Shown: positions 19,645 through 28,162 of the stretch, one piece after another
How the letters are laid out: every line of letters starts with the position of its first letter
How positions within the stretch are numbered: position 1 is the first letter of the stretch
Source: CAZHVS01 sp964536015
GTDB taxonomy: Bacteria > Bacteroidota > Ignavibacteria > Ignavibacteriales > Ignavibacteriaceae
Length of the DNA: 64,000 bases
Direction of reading: 5' to 3'
Assembly (NCBI GenBank): GCA_964536015.1
Contig: CAZHVS010000010.1
Location: 67,969-131,968, forward strand
The notes under the pieces: model-generated
The model's database searches: none
Told to the model about the DNA's origin: nothing
The model's input: the letters and a program-made list of their open reading frames with translations, nothing else
Program-made: the position numbers and the translations under genes

Positions 19645-20302
19645 TTTCTAATACTGATGCAGGAAAATTATTTGAATTATCCGATAAAGTTTCTTCTTCT
19701 TTTGATGGTTTAATTTCTTCACAAGTTGACTGCTCAGTATTTGCCTGAACGGGTTCAACTTCTTGCTGGTGTTTTTTGTAAAACAGAAGTAAAGTTAAAA
19801 CACCCATGGTTACAGCCATATCTGCCACATTAAAAATTGGAAAACGTTCATAACTTCTTCCGAAGATTTCAAAATTAAAAAAATCGAAATCGAGGAAGTC
19901 AACTACTTTTCCATAAAATAATGAGTCGTAACCGTAAAATATTCCATAAAACATTCTGTCAATCAAATTACCAATTGCTCCGCCGGTAATCATTGCAATT
20001 GAAACCCTGAGACTTAAACTTTGTTTACGAATAGAATGCAGATAGAAAATTAATCCTATACTTGCAACTAATGTGAACAAAGAAATCCAGAGTTTGAAAT
20101 TAATTCCGAGATCAACGCCAAATGCCATACCCGGATTTTCAACATATGTTATATGAAAAAAATTACCCCATACAGGAATAGTTTGTCCAATAAACATTCC
20201 CTCATAATTAATATTTAGAAAAGGAATTGAGAAACCTTTTATTAATATCTTTGAAACCTGGTCAATAATTACAATGATCAGGGAAACATAAAGTACTTGC
20301 AA
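19607..20302 (-). CDS. lspA: Lipoprotein signal peptidase (signal peptidase II) with C-terminal tail
   Basis: A 231-residue membrane aspartyl protease that removes signal peptides from lipidated prolipoproteins. Segments: IIDQVSKILI in the first helix, the GNLIDRMFYG block with catalytic Asp115, VVDFLDFDFF, and FPIFNVADMAVTMG with catalytic Asp161. The start is TTG at 20302: an in-frame TAG lies two codons upstream, the next ATG is inside the protein, and AGAGGA sits at proper distance. LspA is usually about 160 residues; here about 55 hydrophilic, acidic residues follow the last helix and overlap rluD. Substrates in this window include the lipoproteins at 9936 and 58413. Confidence 0.94.
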   Translation of the reverse strand: MQVLYVSLIIVIIDQVSKILIKGFSIPFLNINYEGMFIGQTIPVWGNFFHITYVENPGMAFGVDLGINFKLWISLFTLVASIGLIFYLHSIRKQSLSLRVSIAMITGGAIGNLIDRMFYGIFYGYDSLFYGKVVDFLDFDFFNFEIFGRSYERFPIFNVADMAVTMGVLTLLLFYKKHQQEVEPVQANTEQSTCEEIKPSKEEETLSDNSNNFPASVLENGFNNNGEEIKV

Positions 20303-20326
20303 AAACTATCCTCTTTTGTTCTTAAA

Positions 20327-21025
20327 CTATTGATTTTTCTTTTTTTCCTGTCTCATCTTAATTGGAAGACAGAGCTGGCTATGCGGAACAGCTATTAATC
20401 TTTCTTTTGGTATTAATGGACAGGTGGGACATAGATTCTGTGGTTCATCAATACATTCAAGACAAAGTCCGTATGTTCCTGCATCAATTCTTTTAAGTGC
20501 ATCTTCAAGGTAACCAAGAAACTTGTTCTCTCTTTGAGCGTAGAGAAAAGTTTTTTCTCTTTCCATCGCGTCGGTTCCCTGTTCAGCCATATGCAAAGAA
20601 TAAGGAGAATTTTCATTGATGTATTCCCCTGTTGTCGGATCAAGCATTTGCTCTCTCAGACTTTGCAAGTCATCAATAATTTCATTTTTCTTATCAATGA
20701 TTATTTTCCTGAAATATTCCAGTTCTTTTGCTGAATATTTTTTAAGCTGTGCTTTCTTTAATTGTTCAGGAGCTGGTTTAACAGACTTTTCTGGTTTAGC
20801 AACAATTTTGGCAGAAGTCTTTTTTTCTTTTATTTCTTTTTTCTTAGCAACTGATTTTGTCTTTTCTTTTAAAACTACTTTTTTCTTTGGTTTCATTTCT
20901 ACTTTCTTTTTCACTTTAACTTCTTTTTTTACCGGTTTTGGTTTTACAACCTTTTTTTCAATCTTTTTCACAATTTTTTTTGCCGGTTTTTTTTCAGCTT
21001 GTTTAGTAACTTTTTTCTTAACCAT
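20327..21025 (-). CDS. TraR/DksA-like protein with lysine-rich N-terminal tail and altered zinc finger
   Basis: A 232-residue protein. Residues 1-100 are a Lys/Pro/Val-rich tail resembling histone H1 tails (repeated KKxxKK blocks). The remainder is DksA-like: a coiled-coil hairpin (about 105-180) and a C4-type finger beginning GTYGLCLEC. The finger is unusual: Cys188, Cys191, Cys199 and Cys202 are two CxxC pairs seven residues apart, and the usual last CxxC is reduced to Cys219. DksA/TraR proteins bind the RNA polymerase secondary channel. In Bacillus a DksA-like gene (ylyA) sits in the same place between ileS and lspA. GGAG precedes the start. The tail may bind nucleic acid (inference). Confidence 0.85.
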   Translation of the reverse strand: MVKKKVTKQAEKKPAKKIVKKIEKKVVKPKPVKKEVKVKKKVEMKPKKKVVLKEKTKSVAKKKEIKEKKTSAKIVAKPEKSVKPAPEQLKKAQLKKYSAKELEYFRKIIIDKKNEIIDDLQSLREQMLDPTTGEYINENSPYSLHMAEQGTDAMEREKTFLYAQRENKFLGYLEDALKRIDAGTYGLCLECIDEPQNLCPTCPLIPKERLIAVPHSQLCLPIKMRQEKKKNQ

Positions 21026-21039
21026 TGAAGTCTCCTAAC

Positions 21040-24000
21040 TTATATTTTTTCAATTTTTATTGTACATTTATGTTCACCGATTTCCCAGTCCTGTTTATAT
21101 CCGTTTTCAAAAAGAGTATCAGAAACGTCATCGGCAAGAGTTTCTGCTGCAATATAATTCTTAAATAATTTAATTGCATCTAAAAGCTTTCCGGTGGAAT
21201 CTGCAGAAATTCTGATCCGATCAGTTACTTCAAATCCTGCGTCTTTTCTCATGTTTTGAATACGGTTAACAAATTCTCTTGCCAATCCTTCGGCTATTAA
21301 CTCATCATTAAGCTCTGTATCAATAGCCACTGTTATATTTTCTTCGTGTTCAACTGCCCAGCCTTTTATTTCAGAACTAACAATTTCTACATCGTCTCTT
21401 CCAATTTTAATTTCTTCATCAGCAATAATTAACTGAACCTCTTCTCCCGCTTCTAATTTTGCTATTTCTGTTCTAGTAAAATTCTTTATTGCATTTGAAA
21501 CCGGGTTTACTTTTTTCCCAAATTTTGGTCCAATTGATTTAAAATTCGGCTTTGCAGATTTCTGTACTATTTCAGAATCGTCAGTAAGTACAACCATTTC
21601 TTTAATGTTAAGTTCATCAAGTATTACATCGCCCATTTGTGATAGCGCCTCTTTCTTTTGAGCATCTACAGCTACCATAAGTTTTTTAAGTGGTTGACGT
21701 ACTTTTAGATTCAGTTTAGCACGCATTGATCTTGCAAGATAAACAACTTTCTGTGAGACTTCCATTTTTTCTTCAAGTTTTTTGTCAATGTAAGTTATTT
21801 CAGGAAATTCAGAAAGATGTACTGATTCATATTTTTCAAGGTCAGTTTCCGAATTCAGGTTTTTATAAATTACTTCCGAAATAAAAGGAGCAAATGGCGA
21901 AAGAAGTTTTGCAACTTTTATTAAACATTCGTAAAGTGTTTGGTAAGCTGAAACTTTTTGTGTGTTCATTTCAGATTTCCAGAAACGTCTTCTGCTTCTT
22001 CTTACATACCAGTTAGAAAGTTCATCAATAGTAAACGAAGAAACTAGTCGGGCTGCTTTGGTAACATCATAGCATTCCATCAATTCTTCATATTCTTTTA
22101 CTACCGAATTAATCTTCGAAATAATCCACCTGTCAATTTCGGGCCTTTCTTCGTAAGGAACAAAATTTTCTTTGTGGGTAAAGTTATCTATGTTAGCATA
22201 CAATGCAAAGAATGAGTATGTGTTTACTAAAGTTCCAAAAAATTTCCTTTGTGTCTCAACAAGATCTTCTTCATCAAATAAAGTTGGACGCCAGGGAGGA
22301 CTATTAACAATTAAATACCAGCGAGTTGCATCGGCTCCATATTTATCAAACAAAGAAAATGGATCTACTGTATTGCCTTTTGATTTGGACATTTTTTGAC
22401 CGTTTTTATCAAGAATCAAATCGTTAACCAGACAATTTTTATAAGCTACATTACCAAATAACATTGTTGATATTGCATGTAAGGTATAAAACCATCCTCT
22501 TGTCTGATCAATGCCCTCGGAAATAAAATCGGATGGAAAGTTTGCTTCAAACCATTCTTTGTTTTCAAAAGGATAATGATATTGTGCAAACGGCATTGCA
22601 CCACTGTCATACCAGACATCAATCAATTCAGGAGTTCGTTTATAAATTTTTCCGTTACGTTCAAAGATTATATTATCAACAAATGGTTTGTGTAAATCTA
22701 TTTCTTTTATTTCGCTAACAGGAATTTTTTTATCTCCATCAACATAAAAACCTTTTTTAAGGTGTTCAATACTTCCAACAGCAATCATATCGCCATCTTC
22801 ATTAAGCCAAATTGGTAATGGTGTTGCCCAGAATCTATCTCTTGATAAAGCCCAATCTTTATTTTCTTCAAGCCAGTTTCCAAATCTTCCGCTACCAACT
22901 TCAGGAGGCCACCAATTTATTTTCTTGTTCAGCTCAACCATTTTATCTGCAATTGAAGTAGTTCTAATAAACCAGGACTCTCTTGCATAATAAATAACAG
23001 GCACATCATCAAATCGCCAGCTAAAAGGATATGAGTGTTCTATTGTTTCTTTCTTATAAAGTTTTCCTTCGTGTCTTAATTTTTGAATTATCCCTGCATC
23101 AGCATCTTTTACAAATTGATTTGCAAAATCAGTTACTTCTTCGGTAAATGTTCCGTTTCTTCTAACAGGCTGAAGCATTGGGATGTCATACTTCTTTGAG
23201 ATTTCATAGTCATCCTGACCAAATGCAGGGGCAATATGAACAATTCCGGAACCATCTTCTGTGCTTACAAAATCACCACAAACGACAAAGAATGCTTTTT
23301 TGTTAGGAGTAACATAATTAAGAAGTTGTTCGTATTCTAAACGCTCAAATTCTTTCCCTTTATATTCCTGTAAAATTTCATACTCACCATCAAGTACTGA
23401 CAATCTTGCTTTTGCAAGAATAATATTTTTTTCTTTGTGACGGATTTTCACATATTCAACTTCAGTTCCAACTGCAAGAGCCACATTTGAAATAAGCGTC
23501 CATGGAGTTGTTGTCCAGACAAGGAAGTATGAATCTTCGTTTTTTATTTTGAAAAGCACGTAGACCGAAGGATCTTTTGTCATTCTGTAGCCAAGGGCAA
23601 GTTCATGTGAAGAAAGCACCGTTTCGGAACGTGGGCATTGAGGAACAATTTTATAATCTTTATAAATCAAACCCTTATCAAAAAGTGTTTTTAACGACCA
23701 CCAAACAGATTCAATATAATCGTTTGTGCAAGTAATATAAGCAGTATCAAGGTCAATCCAATAACCCATTCTAGTGGTCATTTTTTCCCAGAGGTCTTTA
23801 TAAGTAAAAACCGAATCGCGACAAGCCGCATTATATTTATCAACCCCGAACTCGGGAATTTCACTTTTATTCTTAATTCCAAGATGTTTTTCTACTTCAA
23901 TTTCTACCGGCAATCCATGTGTATCCCAACCAGCTTTACGGTGCACTTGAAAACCTTTAAGAGTTTTATATCTGCACGTAAGGTCTTTTAATGTTCTAGC

Positions 24001-24180
24001 CATGACATGATGTATGCCCGGTTTTCCATTTGCGGTAGGAGGACCTTCGTAAAAAGTAAAACTTTTTTTGCTGTCACGCGTTGTAACACTTTTATCAAAA
24101 ATATTGTTCTCTTCCCAGAACTTAAGGACTTCTTTTTCTACTTCGGGATAATTTATTTTTTCAAGATTCTGTTTAAACAT
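21040..24180 (-). CDS. ileS: Isoleucyl-tRNA synthetase, type 2, with swapped HIGH motif (GIHH)
   Basis: A 1046-residue class I synthetase. The ATP-binding signature lies in GPPTANGKPGIHHVMARTL: where most enzymes have HIGH this one reads GIHH (55-58). The WDTHGLPVE segment, a CP1 editing domain (FLVWTTTPWTLISNVALAVG), KMSKSKGNTVDPF, and a long C-terminal anticodon-binding region without a terminal zinc knuckle all fit the eukaryote-like IleRS2 class. IleRS2 enzymes resist mupirocin, and a GxHH variant has been linked to very high resistance in some of them. The gene is in the yggS-to-rluD operon, followed after 14 bases by the DksA-like gene. Confidence 0.97.
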   Translation of the reverse strand: MFKQNLEKINYPEVEKEVLKFWEENNIFDKSVTTRDSKKSFTFYEGPPTANGKPGIHHVMARTLKDLTCRYKTLKGFQVHRKAGWDTHGLPVEIEVEKHLGIKNKSEIPEFGVDKYNAACRDSVFTYKDLWEKMTTRMGYWIDLDTAYITCTNDYIESVWWSLKTLFDKGLIYKDYKIVPQCPRSETVLSSHELALGYRMTKDPSVYVLFKIKNEDSYFLVWTTTPWTLISNVALAVGTEVEYVKIRHKEKNIILAKARLSVLDGEYEILQEYKGKEFERLEYEQLLNYVTPNKKAFFVVCGDFVSTEDGSGIVHIAPAFGQDDYEISKKYDIPMLQPVRRNGTFTEEVTDFANQFVKDADAGIIQKLRHEGKLYKKETIEHSYPFSWRFDDVPVIYYARESWFIRTTSIADKMVELNKKINWWPPEVGSGRFGNWLEENKDWALSRDRFWATPLPIWLNEDGDMIAVGSIEHLKKGFYVDGDKKIPVSEIKEIDLHKPFVDNIIFERNGKIYKRTPELIDVWYDSGAMPFAQYHYPFENKEWFEANFPSDFISEGIDQTRGWFYTLHAISTMLFGNVAYKNCLVNDLILDKNGQKMSKSKGNTVDPFSLFDKYGADATRWYLIVNSPPWRPTLFDEEDLVETQRKFFGTLVNTYSFFALYANIDNFTHKENFVPYEERPEIDRWIISKINSVVKEYEELMECYDVTKAARLVSSFTIDELSNWYVRRSRRRFWKSEMNTQKVSAYQTLYECLIKVAKLLSPFAPFISEVIYKNLNSETDLEKYESVHLSEFPEITYIDKKLEEKMEVSQKVVYLARSMRAKLNLKVRQPLKKLMVAVDAQKKEALSQMGDVILDELNIKEMVVLTDDSEIVQKSAKPNFKSIGPKFGKKVNPVSNAIKNFTRTEIAKLEAGEEVQLIIADEEIKIGRDDVEIVSSEIKGWAVEHEENITVAIDTELNDELIAEGLAREFVNRIQNMRKDAGFEVTDRIRISADSTGKLLDAIKLFKNYIAAETLADDVSDTLFENGYKQDWEIGEHKCTIKIEKI

Positions 24181-24208
24181 TTCCTACTTAATTCTTCCTG
24201 TTATTTAA

Positions 24209-24823
24209 TTACGATTGCTCTTCATATTTTTTGATTAGTTCTTTTTCAATTTGAATGAACTCTCTAAGTTCTTTTTCAATTCTTTCTTTTTTAAGAAACA
24301 AATTTCTTGAGGCAAATTCTGCATCATTAATAATTTTTTCTGCTTTGATTTTTGCTTCGGTTAAAGTCAGCTTTGCTTCGTCTTTTGCTTCTCCTATTGT
24401 TTCCTTATAAACTTTTAATTGTTCTGTTGCGGAAAGTAATTCTCTTTGTAATGCAAATAGTTCTGTAACAGACATTCCAAAGAAAGCCATTGCTCCAAGC
24501 GTTACATTCCTTAAGCTAAAGATAATTATATTTTCAGCAACCAATTCACTCGCAGAAAAATATTCTTTAAAGAACGTAACCAGTATAACGCTTATTATTG
24601 CTGTTGCAATTGTAAGTGCAAAAACAAGTTTCCCACCAGTATGCCAGCCAAAAGATTTATTAATCATCCAGCCGCAAGCAAAACTAAACACAGAAACAAC
24701 AAACCAAATTGCAAAATTGTTCTCGCCAAAATTAAATATTGATGTGTTCAGAAAGTCTGAAACAAAGATAATAACTGCCAATAAGATTGGCGACAAATAA
24801 GAAACAGGTTTTCTTTTTTCCAT
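24209..24823 (-). CDS. Membrane protein with C-terminal coiled coil, function unknown
   Basis: I do not recognise a family. The 204-residue product has about four hydrophobic segments (roughly 8-27, 37-55, 66-88, 98-120) followed by a long charged helix (about 125-204; AKLTLTEAKIKAEKIINDAE) with a heptad-like pattern similar to DivIVA or ATP-synthase b-type coiled coils. Its start overlaps the PNP stop in TAATG, so it is translationally coupled, and ileS follows after 28 bases. The site, two genes after divIVA in a division-type cluster, invites a role at the membrane with DivIVA, but this is only inferred from context. Confidence 0.75.
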   Translation of the reverse strand: MEKRKPVSYLSPILLAVIIFVSDFLNTSIFNFGENNFAIWFVVSVFSFACGWMINKSFGWHTGGKLVFALTIATAIISVILVTFFKEYFSASELVAENIIIFSLRNVTLGAMAFFGMSVTELFALQRELLSATEQLKVYKETIGEAKDEAKLTLTEAKIKAEKIINDAEFASRNLFLKKERIEKELREFIQIEKELIKKYEEQS

Positions 24824-25644
24824 TATAATCTCTTTACAAGTTCTTTCATAATTAAAGTCATTTTGGGTTCGGCTTTCATAGCTGCGGCAATTATTTCTTC
24901 AACGTTAACCGGTTTAAGTGCTTCCGGAAAACATTCATCGGTAATTATACTCATTCCAAAGACTTTCATTCCCATATGATTTGCTACAATATTTTCCGGA
25001 ACGGTCGACATTCCAACTGCATCCGCACCAATAGCTCTCAGGAAACGATATTCTGCTTTTGTTTCCAAATTTGGTCCTGCAACAGAAACAAAAACTCCTT
25101 TGTTAATTTTTATTTTATTTTCAAGAGCTACTTCTTCGGCTTTTTCAATTAACTCGTGACTGTAAGGTTCGCTCATATCGGGAAAGCGAGGACCAAGTGT
25201 ATCTTCATTTTTACCAATCAATGGATTATCTCCAAGTAGATTGATGTGATCAACTATTACCATAAGATCACCCTTGTTGAATAATGGATTCATTCCACCG
25301 GCGGCATTTGATACCAGTAAAGTTTTTACGCCGAGAAATTTCATTACTCTTACAGGATAAGTAATTTGCTGCATTGTGTATCCTTCATAAAAATGAAAGC
25401 GTCCCTGCATTGCAACAATATTTTTCCCACCAATTTTTCCAAATATCAATTTCCCATGATGTGATTCCACAGTAGACAAAGGAAAATGCGGAAGTTGAGC
25501 ATAATCAATCTGGACTTTAATATCAATTTCTTTTACCAATCCACCCAAACCTGTCCCAAGTATTATTCCCACAGGATATTCTTCTTCTGTATGCTTTTTA
25601 ATTACCGAAAGAGTTTCTTCAATTTTTTGCAATAATGAACTCAT
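24823..25644 (-). CDS. Purine nucleoside phosphorylase (trimeric, PNP class)
   Basis: A 273-residue phosphorylase that cleaves inosine and guanosine with phosphate. It shows the NP-I fold with IILGTGLGG (phosphate loop), TVESHHGKLIFG, QGRFHFYEGY, LLVSNAAGGMNP and the purine-site segment VAGPNLETKAEYRFLRAIGADAV... with a Met-Ser-Thr-Val motif after it. These place it in the trimeric PunA/human PNP group rather than the hexameric DeoD group. The ATG follows GGAG and overlaps the divIVA stop by four bases (ATGA). Its place in a division/translation operon is not seen in the Bacillus cluster. Confidence 0.93.
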   Translation of the reverse strand: MSSLLQKIEETLSVIKKHTEEEYPVGIILGTGLGGLVKEIDIKVQIDYAQLPHFPLSTVESHHGKLIFGKIGGKNIVAMQGRFHFYEGYTMQQITYPVRVMKFLGVKTLLVSNAAGGMNPLFNKGDLMVIVDHINLLGDNPLIGKNEDTLGPRFPDMSEPYSHELIEKAEEVALENKIKINKGVFVSVAGPNLETKAEYRFLRAIGADAVGMSTVPENIVANHMGMKVFGMSIITDECFPEALKPVNVEEIIAAAMKAEPKMTLIMKELVKRL

Positions 25645-26177
25645 ACTAATTTCTCCACTATCTGATTTATATCTATCTCGATATTTCTTGGCTGCTCTAT
25701 TTTCTTTTCTGTTGATTGCTCTTCCGATGCTTTTTCTACTTTCATTTCAAGCAGATTTGATTGGGTACTAACAATGGCTTTAAGTTTTGAAAGAATTAAA
25801 TCTCTTTCTTCTCTTAGTTTAATAATTGAATTTCTTATTTCATCCGCCTGCTCGCGAGATTTTTCAATCATCTGTGCGGCTTTTATTTCAGCTTCTTTAA
25901 TCATCAGGTTAACTTGCTTTTTAGTTGATTCAATCGCCCTAGCTGAATTTTCCTGTGCTTTTAGTAAAGTGTCCTGAAGATTTTTTTCTATTCTTTTAAA
26001 CTCTGCCAGTTGAGCATTTGCATCTTCAAGATTTTTTTTGAGTGATTCATTTTCCCTTAAAAGAGTATCGAACTCATCAGCAAGCTTTTCAAGGAACGAA
26101 TGAATTTCTTCAGCATTATAACCACGCAGAGATTTATTAAACTGCTGCTGTCTTATATTTAGAGGTGTTATTCTCAT
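25641..26177 (-). CDS. divIVA: DivIVA-domain coiled-coil protein
   Basis: A 178-residue protein with the DivIVA N-terminus MRITPLNIRQQQFNKSLRGY followed by NAEEIHSFLEKLADEF, the signature of the membrane-binding DivIVA/GpsB domain (residues 1-50). A long coiled coil covers about 40-150, and a short tail ends in INQIVEKLV. DivIVA-type proteins bind curved membranes and recruit division or polarity factors. They are best known in Gram-positives; here one occurs in an FCB-type genome. It lies seven bases after yggS and overlaps the PNP gene by four bases. Confidence 0.9.
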   Translation of the reverse strand: MRITPLNIRQQQFNKSLRGYNAEEIHSFLEKLADEFDTLLRENESLKKNLEDANAQLAEFKRIEKNLQDTLLKAQENSARAIESTKKQVNLMIKEAEIKAAQMIEKSREQADEIRNSIIKLREERDLILSKLKAIVSTQSNLLEMKVEKASEEQSTEKKIEQPRNIEIDINQIVEKLV

Positions 26178-26184
26178 TTTAATC

Positions 26185-26871
26185 TCAATTCAAGTAATTT
26201 CTTCCGCCAAAAATTGCCGTGCCAATTCTTAACATTGTGGCACCTTCTTCAATTGCTATGTTAAAATCGTTTGTCATGCCCATTGATAATTCTTTTATTT
26301 TAAAACCTGAATTATTTAATCTTTCTTTTATATGTCGTAATGCAGCAAAACTATTTCTAATAAGCTGCTCATCATCTACAAATGGAGCCATCGTCATCAA
26401 TCCAACCAGCTGAAGATTGCTTGCATTATTGCAAAACGCAGAGATTTTTTGAATCTCATTGAAATCACTCAAGCCATATTTAGTAACTTCGTCCGATGTT
26501 TTAATTTCGAGCAATACTTTTATGTTTTTAGAAATTTTTTCTGCCTGCTTATTAATTTCTTCAGCAAGTTTTAATGAATCTACTGAATGAATATAATCCG
26601 CAGCTTTAACTACATATTTAACTTTATTGGTTTGCAGATGACCGATAAAATGCCAGTTAACTGCATTTCCAATAATTTCAAATTTATCTTTCAATTCCTG
26701 AGCTTTATTTTCGCCAAAATTATTCACCCCGCAATTAAATGCTTCATTAATTTCACCCGCTCCAAAATTTTTAGAAACAGCTATGAGAGTAATTTCGGAG
26801 GGGTTTCTACCAACGTCAGAACATTTTTTTCTGACTTGCTCTAAAATAAGCCTTATGTTCTCTGAAATCAT
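26185..26871 (-). CDS. yggS: YggS/YlmE-family PLP homeostasis protein
   Basis: A 228-residue TIM-barrel protein that binds pyridoxal phosphate but has no known catalysis; it buffers PLP. The PLP lysine is Lys34 in LIAVSKNFGAGE. Other family blocks are NNFGENKAQELKDKF, WHFIGHLQTNKVKYV, GLMTMAPF and LSMGMTNDF...IEEGATMLRIGTAIFG. I chose the ATG at 26871, which gives the normal family N-terminus; an upstream ATG at 26904 would add 11 residues. It heads the long minus-strand operon and is divergent from pta. In Bacillus its homologue ylmE stands at the corresponding end of the divIVA cluster. Confidence 0.93.
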   Translation of the reverse strand: MISENIRLILEQVRKKCSDVGRNPSEITLIAVSKNFGAGEINEAFNCGVNNFGENKAQELKDKFEIIGNAVNWHFIGHLQTNKVKYVVKAADYIHSVDSLKLAEEINKQAEKISKNIKVLLEIKTSDEVTKYGLSDFNEIQKISAFCNNASNLQLVGLMTMAPFVDDEQLIRNSFAALRHIKERLNNSGFKIKELSMGMTNDFNIAIEEGATMLRIGTAIFGGRNYLN

Positions 26872-26956
26872 AAAATTAGGGTTCAAATCTATTGCCTTTA
26901 GCATTCAAAAGCAATGTTTAAAGCATAAAAATATCATTATCTTAAAAGAATTTCCT

Positions 26957-26964
26957 TATTTTTG
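26957..26964 (+). promoter_or_regulatory. Candidate -7 box of pta
   Basis: TATTTTTG fits the TAnnTTTG element, 33 bases before the pta ATG. No matching TTTG lies at the -33 distance, so support is partial. Confidence 0.3.
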
Positions 26965-26997
26965 GTAAAAGAGTTATAAAAATTTAAAGGAATCTAT

Positions 26998-27981
26998 ATG
27001 CCCGAAATAAAATTACTAAATCAATTAAGAGAAAATGCTTCTAAAAGGAAAAAAACTGTTGTTTTGCCTGAGTCGCACGATGAGCGCGTTCTTAAAGCAG
27101 CAGAAATTCTTCACAAGAATTCTATTGCACAGGTAATCACTCTTGGCAATGAACAAAAGATAAGAGATGATGCGTCTAAACTTGGTGTTAACCTTCAGGG
27201 TATCAGAATTATTGACCCGGAAAAATCTGATAAACTGAGTGACTTTTCCAATATCTTTTTTAATTTAAGAAAACACAAAGGAGTTACTATCGAGCAGGCA
27301 AGAGAAACTATTAAACGAGATATTTTCTTTGCCGGTATGATGGTGCGTGAAGGACTTGCAGATGCAAGCGTTTCAGGCTCTTTTGCTACTACCGCCGATG
27401 TTACCAGAGCCGCTTTATTTTGTGTTGGACTTGGACAGGGAATGTCTATTTTATCAAGTTTCTTTTTGATGGCTTTTCCCGATATAACTTATAGCTTTGC
27501 AGATTGCGCAGTAATGCCCAATCCCGATTCCGCTCAACTTGCTGATATTGCAATTGCAACTGCCGATAATCACAAAAAGCTTACCGGAGAAGAAGCTTAT
27601 GTTGCAATGCTTTCTTTTTCAACCAAAGGTAGTGCAGAACATGAAATGATTGATAAAGTTCGTCAGGCAACAAAAATTGCACAGGAAAGAAGACCAGATT
27701 TAAACATCGACGGTGAACTTCAGTTTGATGCCGCAATAGTTGAAAGCATCGGAAAAAAGAAATCTCCTAACAGCAAAGTTGCCGGAAGAGCCAACGTGCT
27801 TGTTTTTCCTGATTTGAATGCAGGTAATATTGGCTATAAAATTGCTCAAAGACTTGGTGGAGCTGAAGCGGTTGGACCTGTTAACCAGGGATTGAAAAAG
27901 CCATTTTTCGATTTAAGCCGCGGCTGCAGTGTTGATGATATAGTTACTACCGCAGCAATTGCCTGCCTTATGGCTGATTAA
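26998..27981 (+). CDS. pta: Phosphate acetyltransferase
   Basis: A 327-residue enzyme interconverting acetyl-CoA and acetyl phosphate. It is the short single-domain form. Signature segments are KTVVLPESHDERVLKAAEIL at the N-terminus, GMMVREGLADASVSGSFATT, FADCAVMPNPDSAQLADIA, and SKVAGRANVLVFPDLNAGNI with GGAEAVGPVNQGLKKP near the end. It would work with acetate kinase for acetate formation or uptake; ackA is not in the window. AAAGGAA precedes the ATG, and a strong terminator follows, so it is probably transcribed alone. Confidence 0.96.
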   Translation: MPEIKLLNQLRENASKRKKTVVLPESHDERVLKAAEILHKNSIAQVITLGNEQKIRDDASKLGVNLQGIRIIDPEKSDKLSDFSNIFFNLRKHKGVTIEQARETIKRDIFFAGMMVREGLADASVSGSFATTADVTRAALFCVGLGQGMSILSSFFLMAFPDITYSFADCAVMPNPDSAQLADIAIATADNHKKLTGEEAYVAMLSFSTKGSAEHEMIDKVRQATKIAQERRPDLNIDGELQFDAAIVESIGKKKSPNSKVAGRANVLVFPDLNAGNIGYKIAQRLGGAEAVGPVNQGLKKPFFDLSRGCSVDDIVTTAAIACLMAD

Positions 27982-28003
27982 AACTTTATTTTTATTCCCC
28001 TTT

Positions 28004-28052
28004 GCCGTTAACTGACTGTGATTGCCGCAGAAAAGTTAACGGCTTTTATTTT
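28004..28052 (+). terminator. Strong rho-independent terminator after pta
   Basis: A perfect ten-base-pair stem GCCGTTAACT (28004-28013) / AGTTAACGGC (28034-28043) with a 20-base loop and a T-rich tail. It isolates pta from the repeat array downstream. Confidence 0.85.
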
Positions 28053-28162
28053 TAAAGATTAAGAAATGTTTTTACCCGAAAACGCTTTTCTTAAAACTGA
28101 AAATAAAACCTTTTTCACTTAAATTATCCATATTAGACCATAACAGGGGTGTTTGCGTTCCG

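Noticed and set aside
20616..21038. Plus-strand frame of 140 codons rich in Phe and Ser
   Set aside because: It is antisense to the Lys-rich tail of the DksA-like gene, whose AAA/AAG codons give Phe/Leu codons on the other strand.
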